From positions 35,211 to 99,210 of the forward strand of contig NZ_MRZN01000008.1 in the NCBI RefSeq assembly GCF_002614725.1: a stretch of 64,000 nt of DNA, in the 5' to 3' direction. Positions 29,612-39,704 of this stretch are shown piece after piece. The position numbers and the translations under genes are program-made. The stretch comes from Staphylococcus edaphicus. GTDB lineage: Bacteria > Bacillota > Bacilli > Staphylococcales > Staphylococcaceae. Below the pieces are notes generated by a model, which saw only the letters and a list, made by a program, of their open reading frames with translations, ran no database searches and was not told the DNA's origin. Numbering within the stretch: position 1 is the first letter of the stretch; every line of letters begins with the position of its first letter.

Positions 29612-30964
29612 GTGAGTCATCGTTATATTCCATTAACAGAACAAGATAAAAACGAAATGTTAAATACCATTGGAGCAAATTCTATTAGTGAACTTTTTGG
29701 TGATGTTCCAAAAGATATATTATTAAATAGAGAGTTAGCCATACCAGATGGTGAAGCTGAAACTACATTAACAAGGCGCTTAAGTAGAATAGCTAGTAAA
29801 AACATTACGAAAGAAACACACAGTTCATTTCTAGGTGCAGGCGTATATGATCATTACGCCCCTGCTGTCGTTGATGCTATGATTTCTCGTTCAGAATTTT
29901 ATACTGCATATACACCGTACCAACCAGAAATTTCACAAGGTGAATTACAAGCCATCTTTGAATTTCAAACATTAATTTGTGAACTAACAAATATGGATAT
30001 TGCTAATTCATCAATGTATGATGGAATCACTAGTTTTGCAGAAGCGTGTATTTTAGCATTTAATCAAACACGTAAAAATAAAATAGTTGTTTCAAAAGGA
30101 CTTCATTATCAGGCGCTACAAGTTTTAAATACTTACGTTAAAACACGTGAAGAATTTGAAGTCGTAGAAGTTGATCTCGATGGTACGATAACTGATTTAG
30201 AAAAACTAGAAAATGCAGTTGATGAGAACACAGCTGCTGTGGCTGTTCAATACCCCAATTTTTACGGTTCTATTGAAGATTTAGAAAAAATCCACTCATT
30301 TATAGAAGATAAAAAAGCTCTGTTTATTGTTTATGCAAACCCACTTGCTTTAGGTTTATTAACACCACCAGGTAGTTTTGGAGCTGATATCGTTGTAGGA
30401 GATACACAACCATTTGGTATACCAGCACAGTTTGGTGGACCACACTGTGGCTTCTTTGCAACTACTAAAAAATTAATGAGAAAAACACCAGGACGTCTGG
30501 TTGGCCAAACTGAAGATGGGGATGGAAATCGTGGTTTCGTATTAACATTACAAGCACGTGAACAACACATCCGTCGTGACAAGGCAACTTCGAATATATG
30601 TTCAAACCAAGCATTAAATGCATTAGCTTCATCAATTTGTATGTCTGCATTAGGTAAACAAGGAATTTATGATATAGCAGTACAAAACTTTGAAAATGCT
30701 AATTATGCAAAAACACAATTCAAAGAAATTGGATTAGAAGTATCAAACGGGACATCTTTCAATGAATTTGTAGTGAAATTTGACAAACCCGTCAAAGATA
30801 TTAATGACGCACTACTACAACAAGGAATTATTGGTGGCTTCGACTTATGTGAAGTTTCAAAAGACTTTGAAAACTATATGTTGATAGCTGTTACAGAGTT
30901 AAGAACTAAAGACGAGATCGACACATTTGTTAAGAAAGCAGGTGAATTAAATGGTAGTAAGTAA
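29612..30964 (+). CDS. gcvPA: glycine dehydrogenase (decarboxylating) subunit 1
   Basis: A 450-residue alpha subunit of the split P protein. It resembles the N-terminal half of one-chain GcvP and lacks the PLP lysine. Family motifs include [38 protein letters not shown], and [20 protein letters not shown]. With GcvPB it decarboxylates glycine and loads aminomethyl onto lipoyl-GcvH. The GTG start follows AAAGGGGTG. Its end overlaps the gcvPB start by 14 bases. Confidence 0.96.
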   Translation: MSHRYIPLTEQDKNEMLNTIGANSISELFGDVPKDILLNRELAIPDGEAETTLTRRLSRIASKNITKETHSSFLGAGVYDHYAPAVVDAMISRSEFYTAYTPYQPEISQGELQAIFEFQTLICELTNMDIANSSMYDGITSFAEACILAFNQTRKNKIVVSKGLHYQALQVLNTYVKTREEFEVVEVDLDGTITDLEKLENAVDENTAAVAVQYPNFYGSIEDLEKIHSFIEDKKALFIVYANPLALGLLTPPGSFGADIVVGDTQPFGIPAQFGGPHCGFFATTKKLMRKTPGRLVGQTEDGDGNRGFVLTLQAREQHIRRDKATSNICSNQALNALASSICMSALGKQGIYDIAVQNFENANYAKTQFKEIGLEVSNGTSFNEFVVKFDKPVKDINDALLQQGIIGGFDLCEVSKDFENYMLIAVTELRTKDEIDTFVKKAGELNGSK

Positions 30965-32429
30965 ATCTAGTCCATTAATATTCGAACGTTCAAAAAAAGG
31001 TCGTTATGCATATTCATTACCTAAAAAAGAAATTGATAATGGTGCGGTAGAAAAATTATTGGATGGAAAATTCATCAGAAAAAATAAAGCTGAACTGCCT
31101 GAAGTCGCTGAATTAGATTTAGTACGTCATTATACTGAACTTTCTAACAAAAATTTCGGGGTTGATTCAGGATTTTATCCATTAGGCTCATGTACAATGA
31201 AGTATAATCCAAAGATTAATGAAAAAATTGCTCGTATCCCTGGTTTTGCTGATTCACATCCACTTCAAGATGAATCACAAGTACAAGGGTCTTTAGAAAT
31301 TATTTATAGTCTTCAAGAGGAACTCAAAGAAATAACGGGTATGGATGAAGTCACTTTACAACCTGCTGCTGGGGCACATGGAGAATGGACTGCCTTGATG
31401 ATTTTCAAGGCGTTCCATCAAAAGAATGGTGAGGGACACCGTGATGAAGTCATTGTACCTGACTCTGCTCATGGTACTAACCCAGCATCTGCAGCTTTTG
31501 CAGGATTCAAAGCAGTTACTGTAAAATCAAACGAACGCGGTGAAGTTGATATTGACGATCTGAAACGTGTTGTAAATGAAAATACTGCGGCAATAATGCT
31601 GACAAACCCAAATACGTTAGGAATATTTGAAAAAAATATCATGGACATAAGAAACATCGTGCATGAGGCAGGTGGGTTACTGTATTATGATGGTGCAAAT
31701 TTAAATGCGATTATGGATAAAGTAAGACCTGGAGACATGGGATTTGATGCAGTACACCTTAACTTACACAAAACATTTACTGGACCACACGGTGGAGGTG
31801 GACCAGGTTCTGGACCAGTTGGCGTAAAAAAAGAATTAGCTAGTTTTTTACCGAAACCAATGGTGGTTAAAGAAAATGATATTTATAAATATGATAATGC
31901 TATTGAAAATTCAATTGGACGCGTAAAACCTTTTTATGGAAATTTTGGTATATATCTAAGAGCATATACGTATATTCGTACGATGGGTAATAAAGGACTT
32001 GAAGAAGTTTCTGAGGCAGCTGTTTTAAATGCAAATTATATTAAAGCACGCTTAAAAGATCATTTTGAAATACCTTACCCTCAGTACTGTAAACATGAAT
32101 TTGTACTCAGTGGTTCAAAACAAAAAGAGCATGGTGTACGGACATTAGATATGGCTAAACGTTTACTTGATTTTGGTGTTCATCCACCAACCATCTATTT
32201 CCCACTTAATGTTGAAGAAGGCATGATGATTGAACCAACAGAAACAGAATCAAAAGAAACACTTGATTATTTCTGTGATAAAATGATTGAAATTGCAAAT
32301 GAAGCTAAAGAAAACCCTGACAAAGTGTTAGAAGCGCCACATACGACAATAATAGATAGACTAGATGAGACAAAAGCAGCAAGAAATCCTGTTTTAAAAT
32401 TTGAACATCTTCGTTCTGAAAAAGATTAA
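30951..32429 (+). CDS. gcvPB: glycine dehydrogenase (decarboxylating) subunit 2
   Basis: A 492-residue PLP-bearing beta subunit of the P protein. The PLP lysine is in [18 protein letters not shown], and [13 protein letters not shown] and [15 protein letters not shown] are strongly conserved. The ATG lies inside gcvPA with the GCAGGTG SD. It completes the gcv operon, which ends at a strong terminator. No frameshift is seen, and length is normal. Confidence 0.97.
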   Translation: MVVSKSSPLIFERSKKGRYAYSLPKKEIDNGAVEKLLDGKFIRKNKAELPEVAELDLVRHYTELSNKNFGVDSGFYPLGSCTMKYNPKINEKIARIPGFADSHPLQDESQVQGSLEIIYSLQEELKEITGMDEVTLQPAAGAHGEWTALMIFKAFHQKNGEGHRDEVIVPDSAHGTNPASAAFAGFKAVTVKSNERGEVDIDDLKRVVNENTAAIMLTNPNTLGIFEKNIMDIRNIVHEAGGLLYYDGANLNAIMDKVRPGDMGFDAVHLNLHKTFTGPHGGGGPGSGPVGVKKELASFLPKPMVVKENDIYKYDNAIENSIGRVKPFYGNFGIYLRAYTYIRTMGNKGLEEVSEAAVLNANYIKARLKDHFEIPYPQYCKHEFVLSGSKQKEHGVRTLDMAKRLLDFGVHPPTIYFPLNVEEGMMIEPTETESKETLDYFCDKMIEIANEAKENPDKVLEAPHTTIIDRLDETKAARNPVLKFEHLRSEKD

Positions 32430-32443
32430 TATCACAATAAATA

Positions 32444-32485
32444 AAGCGAGTCACTATGCATTTAAAATAGTGGCTCGCTTGTTAA
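32444..32485 (+). terminator. gcv operon terminator
   Basis: A 13-bp stem with one mismatch (32444-32456 with 32468-32480) has the GC-rich AAGCGAG arm and is followed by a loose T-tract. It lies between the convergent gcvPB and rhodanese genes and may serve both. Confidence 0.8.
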
Positions 32486-32531
32486 TTTTAGTTAAATAAT
32501 CCTATATCATTTGAATAGCTAATTATTAAAA

Positions 32532-32918
32532 CTATTTTTTAGACTTGATCTTACCAGTCCATTTTTTGTATCCGCCTTTTAGCATATAAATGTCTTTATA
32601 ACCATTTTTTCTTAGTGTTTTAGCGGCACGATAACTGGCAATGCCATTAGCATCACAAAGATAAATTGGTTGATCTGTTCTTAAACCTTGATATCTTTGT
32701 TTAAACATTGTAATGGGTATATTACGTGCTCCGTTAATATGCCCGTAATCATAATCTACTTTTTCCCTTACATCAATTACTTGAGCTTTGCGCAAACCAT
32801 TATGGAATTCATTTTGGTTTAATTCTGTGACTGCTCTTTTATTAAGAAAATAATTGATTAGCATGTAAGCGATGATAATTATTAATACTGCTAACGGTAT
32901 AAACCAAAAGTTACTCAT
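32532..32918 (-). CDS. membrane-anchored rhodanese-like protein
   Basis: A 128-residue protein. One N-terminal membrane helix (WFIPLAVLIIIIAYMLINYF) is followed by a single rhodanese domain with VIDVREKVDYDYGHINGARNIP and the active-site loop CDANGIAS. It resembles Bacillus YqhL. Rhodaneses handle sulfane sulfur, but the acceptor here is unknown. Position between the gcv operon and lipM is conserved in Bacillales. SD GGAGG precedes the ATG on the minus strand. Confidence 0.88.
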   Translation of the reverse strand: MSNFWFIPLAVLIIIIAYMLINYFLNKRAVTELNQNEFHNGLRKAQVIDVREKVDYDYGHINGARNIPITMFKQRYQGLRTDQPIYLCDANGIASYRAAKTLRKNGYKDIYMLKGGYKKWTGKIKSKK

Positions 32919-33090
32919 CTTGCATCCTCCCTAATTAACCGATATTATATATTATAAGACTGTTAGCGCAATTTATCAAAATATTTTTCTTTTGATACAT
33001 ATTTCATGCTGACAAACTTGTACAATTATTGAAAACGATAACACAAAATATCTGTTATCACAATTTAATTTAGCGATTGGAGTTTTGAAT

Positions 33091-33921
33091 GTGACAGAAA
33101 CATGGAATTTTATCAATACTGGTAGTAAAGATCCTTATTTTAATATGGCGATGGATGAAGCCCTATTAAATTTTGTTTCTAGAGGTGAAATAGACCCAGT
33201 CATCAGATTTTATACTTGGAATCCTGCAACATTATCTATAGGTTACTTTCAAAGGTTAACGAAAGAAATCGATATAGAGAAAGTGGCAGAAAAAGGATAT
33301 GGGCTTGTACGTCGCCAAACAGGCGGAAGGGGCGTACTACACGACAAAGAATTAACGTATAGTGTAATCGTCCCAGAATCACATCCGGATATGCCTTCAA
33401 CAGTTACAGAAGCTTATAGAGTGATTTCTGAAGGGCTGTTAGAAGGGTTCAAATATTTAGGCTTTGATGCTTCTTTTGCTATTCCACGCTCTAAGGAAGA
33501 AAGGGCGAAACTCAAACAACCGAGAAGTGCAGTGTGCTTCGATGCACCAAGTTGGTATGAATTAGTAGTTGAAGGCAGAAAAATAGCAGGCAGTGCTCAA
33601 GTACGACAAAAAGGTGTCATATTACAACACGGTTCATTGTTACAAGATGTGGATATTGATGATTTGTTTGATATGTTTATTTTCAAAAATGAACGATTAA
33701 AAGATAAAATGAAACAAGCTTTTGTTGATAAAGCTGTTGCAATCAATGATATTTCTGAACGTTATATCACGCTTGAAGAGATGGAAGAAGCTTTTGAAAT
33801 TGGTTTTAAAAAAGGCTTGAATATTAACTTTAAACCTCTAGAACTAACTTCAGATCAACAAGAGGAAATTGATAAATTAGTCGTAAAATATAAAGCTGAT
33901 GAATGGAATTACCGTAAATAA
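33091..33921 (+). CDS. lipM: octanoyl-[GcvH]:protein / lipoyl transferase LipM
   Basis: A 276-residue member of the BPL/LPL fold family. The LipM-type catalytic cysteine is C149 in the [14 protein letters not shown] segment, and [12 protein letters not shown] forms the substrate pocket. LipM moves octanoate from acyl carrier protein to GcvH in lipoate synthesis, serving glycine cleavage and 2-oxoacid dehydrogenases. The GTG at 33091 (MTETWNF) is chosen because it is seven bases after TTGGAG; a TTG at 33085 is too close. It is divergent from the rhodanese gene. Confidence 0.93.
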   Translation: MTETWNFINTGSKDPYFNMAMDEALLNFVSRGEIDPVIRFYTWNPATLSIGYFQRLTKEIDIEKVAEKGYGLVRRQTGGRGVLHDKELTYSVIVPESHPDMPSTVTEAYRVISEGLLEGFKYLGFDASFAIPRSKEERAKLKQPRSAVCFDAPSWYELVVEGRKIAGSAQVRQKGVILQHGSLLQDVDIDDLFDMFIFKNERLKDKMKQAFVDKAVAINDISERYITLEEMEEAFEIGFKKGLNINFKPLELTSDQQEEIDKLVVKYKADEWNYRK

Positions 33922-34055
33922 TTGGCATTAGGAAATAAAACATTTCTATTTCTGGACATTAATGTCTATATGAATATATTTGTTACACAATCCTTTTTCA
34001 TATTTCTCAAAAATCAATTAACTTAATACATGTCTAATCATTTTTTAAAATACAA

Positions 34056-34105
34056 AAGCTCCCTTCAATGTTTTCATTTCTAAATGGCTACATCGAAGGG
34101 AGCTT
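34056..34105 (-). terminator. bidirectional terminator between lipM and the 34146 gene
   Basis: AAGCTCCCTTC (34056-34066) is perfectly complementary to GAAGGGAGCTT (34095-34105), with a 28-base loop containing weaker ATG/CAT pairing. It lies between convergent genes. On the minus strand a T-rich stretch follows. The rest of 33922-34145 shows nothing recognisable. Confidence 0.75.
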
Positions 34106-34145
34106 AACTTATCATTGATAATCGTAGTTCTATCCATGTTTGTTT

Positions 34146-34367
34146 CTATTTGTTCTTTCTTTTTTGTCTGTTGTATTTACGTTGTGCACGTTTGTATTTA
34201 CGTTGATCTTCAGTAAGGAAGAAGAAATAATATATCACATAAATAATTCCCGCAAATATTGCTAAGCTAATTGCCATTCTTACGAAACTAAAAATAAAAG
34301 CATCTAAATTAAGAACCAATCCGACAACTGCAACAGCAATGACAATATAAAATATTGCTTGTTTCAC
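34146..34367 (-). CDS. small membrane protein of unknown function
   Basis: A 73-residue protein with two hydrophobic segments (AIFYIVIAVAVVGLVLNL and MAISLAIFAGIIYVIYYFFF) and a strongly basic C-terminal tail ending in repeated RKYNRQKRKNK-like residues. The tail should face the cytoplasm by the positive-inside rule. It lies 21 bases downstream of the lipoprotein gene on the same strand, so the two probably share a transcript. An SD-like AGGAG precedes the ATG. I do not recognise a characterised family. Confidence 0.75.
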   Translation of the reverse strand: MKQAIFYIVIAVAVVGLVLNLDAFIFSFVRMAISLAIFAGIIYVIYYFFFLTEDQRKYKRAQRKYNRQKRKNK

Positions 34368-34388
34368 TTAAAACACTCCTATATCATT

Positions 34389-34976
34389 CTAACTTTTATT
34401 ATTATTAATACTTATAGTTGATAAATCATTTTGTCCTTTTTTTATTTTTTTCTTATCTTTATCATTATAACCTTCACTAATATTACTCATCGCATCACTC
34501 AACTTTTTATTAAGTTGAGTGATATTTTTATTTTTAGATTTGTCTTCGCTACTCATCTTTTCTTTATTAAGATCATTTTTGTAAGTAGTATAGGCGGTGT
34601 CTATTTTATTAGTAATATCATTTAGTTTTTCTTGAACTTTTTTATCGCCTTTATTTTTCGTAATATCACTTTCAATTTCATCATAATGTTCTATTGATTT
34701 AGCAATATCTTGGTAATATGTAGAAGAGGCTTTTAAGTTTGTAACTCTCTTTTTATTACTTTTAGCTGTGCCTATGTTTTTTTTATCTTTTTCTAGTGCA
34801 GTGATATTATTTTTTTCCTTGCTGATGTCTTGTTTTAATTCCTGAATATTACTTTTCAACTTATGATTTTCGTCGCGTAATTTTATTGTTTTTTCTTCTA
34901 ACGGACCTAAATTCTGACTTCCACATCCTACTAATAAACATGAAGCACCTAAAATAGCTACAATTTTTTTCTTCAT
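34389..34976 (-). CDS. coiled-coil lipoprotein (YkyA-like)
   Basis: A 195-residue lipoprotein. The signal peptide ends in the lipobox LVGC (C18 would be lipidated), and almost all the rest is lysine- and glutamate-rich helix predicted to form coiled coils. It resembles the YkyA family of putative cell-wall-binding lipoproteins. The SD AGGAGAG precedes the ATG on the minus strand. The exact role is unknown, but it acts on the outer face of the membrane. It is transcribed together with the small membrane protein gene. Confidence 0.85.
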   Translation of the reverse strand: MKKKIVAILGASCLLVGCGSQNLGPLEEKTIKLRDENHKLKSNIQELKQDISKEKNNITALEKDKKNIGTAKSNKKRVTNLKASSTYYQDIAKSIEHYDEIESDITKNKGDKKVQEKLNDITNKIDTAYTTYKNDLNKEKMSSEDKSKNKNITQLNKKLSDAMSNISEGYNDKDKKKIKKGQNDLSTISINNNKS

Positions 34977-35079
34977 AATTCTCTCCTAATTCAAAAACTA
35001 TAAATTTATATAATAATTATGCTATCATTTTAATGTATAAATGGAAAATGTACAAATTTATTGAATGGGAGGAAGACAA

Positions 35080-36138
35080 ATGACAAGAATTGAAAAATTA
35101 AATTCTGCCTTAGAATTGAAACATTTAGAAGGCGCAGTCATATTATCAGATTTTAATAGAAGATATTTATCAGGGTTTACAGGTACAAGCGGTGCGTTAA
35201 TCATTACTAAAGATCAAAATTTATTAATAACTGATTTTAGATACATAGAACAAGCAACTGCGCAAGCACCTGATTTTAAAATTATAAAGCAGCAAGGCTC
35301 GTTAATTGAAGAAGTGAAGCATCAACTTGAAAAATTAAATGTACAAAATGTAGGTTTTGAAGGGAATCTCGTTAGCTATGATACATATTTACAATTAAGT
35401 AAAGCATACATCAGTCTAATTAGTATCACTGGAGTAATCGAGAAAATACGTGAAGTAAAAGACCAAGCAGAAATCAAGCTAATACAAAAAGCTTCAGAAA
35501 TTGTTGATGAAACCTTTGAATATATTTTAACAGTTGCTAAAGCGGGTATGACAGAGCAACAATTAAAAGCTAAATTAGAAAGTAAAATGTTAGAATTAGG
35601 AGCAGAAGGTCCATCCTTCGATACTATCGTGGCCTCTGGCGTAAGAGGGGCGTTACCACATGGCGTAGCTAGTGATAAAGTTATTAATAAAGGTGAACTC
35701 ATTACATTAGACTTTGGTGCTTATTACCAAGGCTATACTTCTGATATCACACGTACATTTGCTATCGGAGAACCAGATCCGAAACTTAAAGAAATATATA
35801 ATATTGTTCTAGAGGCTAATTTAAAAGGCATCGAGGCTGCGAAAAAAGGAATTACAGGTAAAGCATTAGATGCCATAGCAAGAGATTATATTACAGAAAA
35901 AGGTTATGGAGAAGCATTTGGTCATTCACTAGGTCACGGTATAGGATTAGATGTTCATGAAGGTCCTAATCTGTCAAGGAAATCTGATACTGAATTGGAT
36001 GTTAATCATTGTGTTACAATAGAACCCGGCATATATTTAGATGGCTTAGGCGGCGTTCGTATAGAAGATGACATTTTAATTAAAGAAAATGGCTGTGAAC
36101 GCTTTACTAAATGCACTAAAAACCTTATTATTTTATAG
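35080..36138 (+). CDS. M24B family Xaa-Pro peptidase
   Basis: A 352-residue pita-bread metallopeptidase. Metal ligands are recognisable in LDFGAYYQGYTSDITRTF (two Asp), SLGHGIGLDVHEGP (His), TIEPGIY (Glu) and GVRIEDD (Glu). It cleaves Xaa-Pro bonds in peptides (proline dipeptidase or aminopeptidase P activity). It is the usual YqhT-type gene before efp. The ATG at 35080 is directly after GGGAGGAAGAC; an upstream in-frame GTG-like start inside that SD is rejected. It is co-transcribed with efp, 28 bases downstream. Confidence 0.92.
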   Translation: MTRIEKLNSALELKHLEGAVILSDFNRRYLSGFTGTSGALIITKDQNLLITDFRYIEQATAQAPDFKIIKQQGSLIEEVKHQLEKLNVQNVGFEGNLVSYDTYLQLSKAYISLISITGVIEKIREVKDQAEIKLIQKASEIVDETFEYILTVAKAGMTEQQLKAKLESKMLELGAEGPSFDTIVASGVRGALPHGVASDKVINKGELITLDFGAYYQGYTSDITRTFAIGEPDPKLKEIYNIVLEANLKGIEAAKKGITGKALDAIARDYITEKGYGEAFGHSLGHGIGLDVHEGPNLSRKSDTELDVNHCVTIEPGIYLDGLGGVRIEDDILIKENGCERFTKCTKNLIIL

Positions 36139-36166
36139 AAGACCTTACAATCGAGGAGGAAACTGA

Positions 36167-36724
36167 ATGATTTCGGTTAATGATTTTAAAACAGGCTTAA
36201 CAATATCAGTAGATAATGGCATTTGGAAAGTATTAGATTTCCAACATGTCAAACCAGGAAAAGGATCAGCCTTTGTACGTTCTAAATTACGTAATTTAAG
36301 AACTGGGGCAATTCAAGAGAAAACATTCAGAGGTGGCGAGAAAGTAGAAACCGCTTTGATTGAAAATCGTCGCATGCAGTATTTATATGCTGATGGCGAT
36401 ACGCATGTTTTCATGGACAATCAAACATTTGAACAAACAGAATTACCAGCTGATTATTTAGAATATGAACTTAATTTCTTAAAAGCTAACATGGAAGTTC
36501 AAATCCAATCTTATGAAAATGAAACATTAGGTGTTGAATTACCTAAAACAGTTGAACTTACTGTTACTGAAACTGAACCTGGTATTAAAGGTGATACTGC
36601 TAACGGTGCAACTAAATCTGCTACTGTAGAAACGGGTTATACATTGAACGTGCCTTTATTTGTTAATGAAGGTGACGTATTAGTGATAAATACTGGTGAC
36701 GGTAGCTACATTTCAAGAGCATAA
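36167..36724 (+). CDS. efp: elongation factor P
   Basis: A 185-residue tRNA-mimic factor with three beta-barrel domains that rescues ribosomes stalled on polyproline. The tip loop is KPGKGSAF with lysine at position 32, the residue that is modified in Gram-positive EF-P (5-aminopentanol in Bacillus). The pairing with a proline peptidase gene is typical. The SD CGAGGAGG precedes the ATG, and a strong terminator follows. Confidence 0.97.
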   Translation: MISVNDFKTGLTISVDNGIWKVLDFQHVKPGKGSAFVRSKLRNLRTGAIQEKTFRGGEKVETALIENRRMQYLYADGDTHVFMDNQTFEQTELPADYLEYELNFLKANMEVQIQSYENETLGVELPKTVELTVTETEPGIKGDTANGATKSATVETGYTLNVPLFVNEGDVLVINTGDGSYISRA

Positions 36725-36742
36725 TTGCATTAATTTTTTTAT

Positions 36743-36785
36743 AAAACCTTTCCAATTAGCCGTGCTTTGGAAAGGTTTTTATTTT
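36743..36785 (+). terminator. efp terminator
   Basis: AAAACCTTTCCA (36743-36754) and TGGAAAGGTTTT (36768-36779) form a perfect 12-bp stem followed by T-rich sequence. Confidence 0.92.
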
Positions 36786-36909
36786 TTAATACTTTAGAAT
36801 ATTATTAAATCAAACAAAATATTCATAAATAAAAAGCATTTGTCTTAGCATATAAGTACATAGAACACGATAAAAGTTAATCAGTTTATTATAGAAAGTA
36901 TGTATATGC

Positions 36910-36938
36910 TTGAATTGAGCATATCACTAAAGTAAAAT
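36910..36938 (+). promoter_or_regulatory. sigma-A-type promoter of the accBC operon
   Basis: TTGAAT (36910-36915), a 17-base spacer and TAAAAT (36933-36938), about 40 bases upstream of accB. No clear FapR operator was found. Confidence 0.6.
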
Positions 36939-36978
36939 AAACTAGGTAAATGAAAACAATCTGAAGGAGTCAGTATTT

Positions 36979-37455
36979 ATGAATTTTAAAGAAATTAAAG
37001 AATTAATCGAAATTCTTGATCAATCAAGTTTGACTGAAATTAATATAGAAGACAAAGGTAATGTCGTTAATTTAAAAAAAGAGAAAGAAACTGAAATCAT
37101 TACTCCACAAATTTCTCAACAACCAATGCAACAATTAACACCACAACAAGGTGTAGCTTCAGCGCCTATAACAGGTGGCAGTGAAGAAACTACTGGAAAT
37201 GCAAGTACTGCTGACGATAACTTACAAACAATTAATGCACCCATGGTTGGTACATTTTATAAATCCCCATCACCTGAAGAAAGTGCATATGTACAAGTTG
37301 GTGATTCTGTTACAAATGAATCAACAGTTTGCATATTAGAAGCAATGAAACTATTCAATGAAATTCAAGCCGAAGTATCTGGAGAAATTGCAGAAATTTT
37401 AGTAGAAGACGGTCAAATGGTAGAGTATGGCCAACCGTTATTTAAGGTGAAATAA
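36979..37455 (+). CDS. accB: acetyl-CoA carboxylase biotin carboxyl carrier protein
   Basis: A 158-residue BCCP. An N-terminal dimerisation region is followed by a Gln/Thr-rich linker (about residues 40-85). The biotinyl domain has the target lysine K124 in EAMKLFNEI. It carries CO2 from biotin carboxylase to the carboxyltransferase for malonyl-CoA synthesis. Its stop overlaps the accC ATG. The ATG follows TGAAGGAG. This operon probably sets fatty acid output beside the branched primers made by the bfm locus. Confidence 0.96.
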   Translation: MNFKEIKELIEILDQSSLTEINIEDKGNVVNLKKEKETEIITPQISQQPMQQLTPQQGVASAPITGGSEETTGNASTADDNLQTINAPMVGTFYKSPSPEESAYVQVGDSVTNESTVCILEAMKLFNEIQAEVSGEIAEILVEDGQMVEYGQPLFKVK

Positions 37456-38813
37456 TGAATAAAATTTTAATAGCTAATAGAGGGGAAATTGCGGTAAGAA
37501 TCATTCGTGCTTGTCATGACCTTGGATTGCAAACAGTGGCAATATACTCTGAAGGAGATAAAGACGCATTACATACTCAAATTGCTGATGAAGCATATTG
37601 CGTTGGCCCAACTCAATCTAAAGATTCTTATTTAAACATCCCAAATATTTTATCGATAGCAACTTCTACAGGTTGTGATGGTGTTCATCCAGGGTATGGC
37701 TTCTTAGCAGAAAATGGAGATTTTGCAGAATTATGTGAAGCTTGCCAATTAAAATTTATTGGACCAAGTTATGAATCAATACAAAAAATGGGAATTAAAG
37801 ATGTCGCTAAGGAAGAAATGAAACGTGCAGAAGTTCCTGTAGTACCAGGTAGTGAAGGTCTAGTCCAAGATATTAATGATGCAAAAAAGATTGCTAAAAA
37901 AATTGGTTACCCTGTAATTATTAAAGCAACTGCTGGTGGAGGCGGCAAAGGTATCAGAGTTGCTCGTGATGAAAAAGAATTAGAAACAGGTTTTAAAATG
38001 ACGCAACAAGAGGCTGAAACTGCATTTGGTAATGGTGGATTATACTTGGAAAAATTCATTGAAAATTTCCGCCATATTGAAATACAAGTCATGGGCGATC
38101 GCTTTGGTAATGTTGTTCATTTAGGCGAGCGCGACTGTACAATTCAGAGAAGGATGCAAAAATTAGTTGAAGAAGCTCCTTCACCAATACTTACTGAAGA
38201 AAAGCGTCAAGAAATGGGAAATGCAGCTGTTAGAGCTGCAAAAGCCGTTAATTATGAAAACGCTGGAACAATAGAATTTATCTATGATTTAGATTCTAAT
38301 GCGTTCTACTTTATGGAAATGAATACTAGGATTCAAGTTGAACATCCAGTTACTGAAATGGTTACAGGTGTTGACTTAGTTAAATTACAATTGAAAATTG
38401 CGATGGGTGAACAATTACCATTCAAACAACAAGATATTAAAATTGATGGACATGCAATGGAATTCAGAATAAATGCTGAGAATCCCTTCAAAAACTTTAT
38501 GCCTTCACCAGGACAAATCACTCAATATTTAGCACCAGGCGGTTTCGGAGTAAGAATAGAATCGGCATGTTATACTAATTATACTATCCCACCATATTAC
38601 GATTCTATGGTAGCGAAACTTATAGTACATGAACCAACAAGAGAAGAAGCAATAATGACTGGTTTACGAGCACTTGGTGAGTATCTTGTTTTAGGTATTG
38701 ACACAACAATACCTTTCCATATTCGTCTGTTAAATAATGACATTTTCAGAAGCGGAGAATTTAATACTAAGTTTTTAGAAACTTATAATATTATGGATGA
38801 TCAATCTAAATAG
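37455..38813 (+). CDS. accC: acetyl-CoA carboxylase biotin carboxylase subunit
   Basis: A 452-residue ATP-grasp biotin carboxylase. Motifs include ANRGEIAVRIIRA, HPGYGFLAEN, KATAGGGGKGIRVA (ATP loop), and EMNTRIQVEHPVTE with the catalytic residues. It carboxylates biotin on AccB. The ATG overlaps the last base of accB. An Asp23-family gene follows 12 bases later, so at least three genes are co-transcribed. Confidence 0.97.
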   Translation: MNKILIANRGEIAVRIIRACHDLGLQTVAIYSEGDKDALHTQIADEAYCVGPTQSKDSYLNIPNILSIATSTGCDGVHPGYGFLAENGDFAELCEACQLKFIGPSYESIQKMGIKDVAKEEMKRAEVPVVPGSEGLVQDINDAKKIAKKIGYPVIIKATAGGGGKGIRVARDEKELETGFKMTQQEAETAFGNGGLYLEKFIENFRHIEIQVMGDRFGNVVHLGERDCTIQRRMQKLVEEAPSPILTEEKRQEMGNAAVRAAKAVNYENAGTIEFIYDLDSNAFYFMEMNTRIQVEHPVTEMVTGVDLVKLQLKIAMGEQLPFKQQDIKIDGHAMEFRINAENPFKNFMPSPGQITQYLAPGGFGVRIESACYTNYTIPPYYDSMVAKLIVHEPTREEAIMTGLRALGEYLVLGIDTTIPFHIRLLNNDIFRSGEFNTKFLETYNIMDDQSK

Positions 38814-38825
38814 GAGGTATGTGAC

Positions 38826-39188
38826 ATGGTTAAAGTATCAGAAACCTCACATTCCAAATTAGGCAAAATAGAAATTGCACCTGAGGTATTAACTGTAATT
38901 GCAAGTATAGCCACTTCAGAAATAAAAGGTATACAAGGTCATTTTAAAGAATTGAAAAAAAGCGGCTTAGAACATATTAGTAAAAAGCAATTAAGTCGTG
39001 GTATCAAAGTTGATACGCAAGAAGATGGCATTTATATCGATGTGTTTTGTGCATTATCTAATGGAATAAATATTTCAGAAGCTGCCAAAAAAATACAACA
39101 AGCCATTTATAATTCTTTAACAACAATGACTACAATTGAACCAAGTCAAATCAATATCCATATTACACATATTGAACCAACAACTTAA
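38826..39188 (+). CDS. Asp23/Gls24 family envelope stress protein (YqhY-like)
   Basis: A 120-residue Asp23/Gls24-domain protein with the family pattern IAPEVLTVIASIATSEIKGIQG and a conserved IDVFCALSNGINI strand. In Bacillus the orthologue YqhY is encoded next to accBC and affects acetyl-CoA carboxylase activity. The same location here suggests a similar role. No membrane segment is seen. SD AGGAGGT precedes the ATG. Confidence 0.9.
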   Translation: MVKVSETSHSKLGKIEIAPEVLTVIASIATSEIKGIQGHFKELKKSGLEHISKKQLSRGIKVDTQEDGIYIDVFCALSNGINISEAAKKIQQAIYNSLTTMTTIEPSQINIHITHIEPTT

Positions 39189-39303
39189 AATTTATAAAAG
39201 CAAATTTAATTTAAATTCATTTTGCGAAAAGTGCATGTTATCTTTGTGAAACATCTCTTTTCGCCAGTGATTTACAATAATATAATGCTTGAAGGAGTTT
39301 ATA

Positions 39304-39690
39304 ATGAGTCGAAAAGAATCCAGAACGCAAGCCTTTCAAACTCTATTTCAACTTGAAATGAAAAATAGCGATTTAACAATTGAAGAAGCAATCAGCTTTA
39401 TTAAGGATGAGAATCCAGATTTAGAATTCGAGTTCATCAATTGGCTAGTAACTGGCGTGAAAGACCATGAATCTGTACTAGACGAAAAGATTCAACCCCA
39501 TTTGAAAGATTGGACTTTAGCCAGATTATTAAAATCAGATAGAATTATTTTAAGAATGTCTACGTTTGAATTGTTACATAGTTCAACACCACAGAAGGTT
39601 ATTATCAATGAAGCAGTTGAATTAGCTAAGCAATTCAGTGATGATGACCACTACAAATTTATAAATGGTGTATTGAGCAATATTGAATAA
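39304..39690 (+). CDS. nusB: transcription antitermination factor NusB
   Basis: A 128-residue all-helical NusB beginning [18 protein letters not shown], with the C-terminal signature [26 protein letters not shown]. It binds boxA RNA with NusE (S10) for rRNA operon antitermination. The ATG at 39304 follows GAAGGAG; a few upstream in-frame codons including an ATG are excluded because they overlap the SD. It heads nusB-xseA-xseB-ispA. Confidence 0.95.
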   Translation: MSRKESRTQAFQTLFQLEMKNSDLTIEEAISFIKDENPDLEFEFINWLVTGVKDHESVLDEKIQPHLKDWTLARLLKSDRIILRMSTFELLHSSTPQKVIINEAVELAKQFSDDDHYKFINGVLSNIE

Positions 39691-39704
39691 AAGAGTGATA
39701 TAAC

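Noticed and set aside
34431..34625. 64-codon plus-strand frame rich in Phe and Ile
   Set aside because: It is the complement of the lysine- and asparagine-rich coiled coil of the lipoprotein gene, so its hydrophobicity is a by-product of AAA/AAT codons.
36786..36978. Possible FapR operator before accB
   Set aside because: TTAGCATATAAGTACAT is only a loose match to the FapR palindrome and is not symmetric enough to call.
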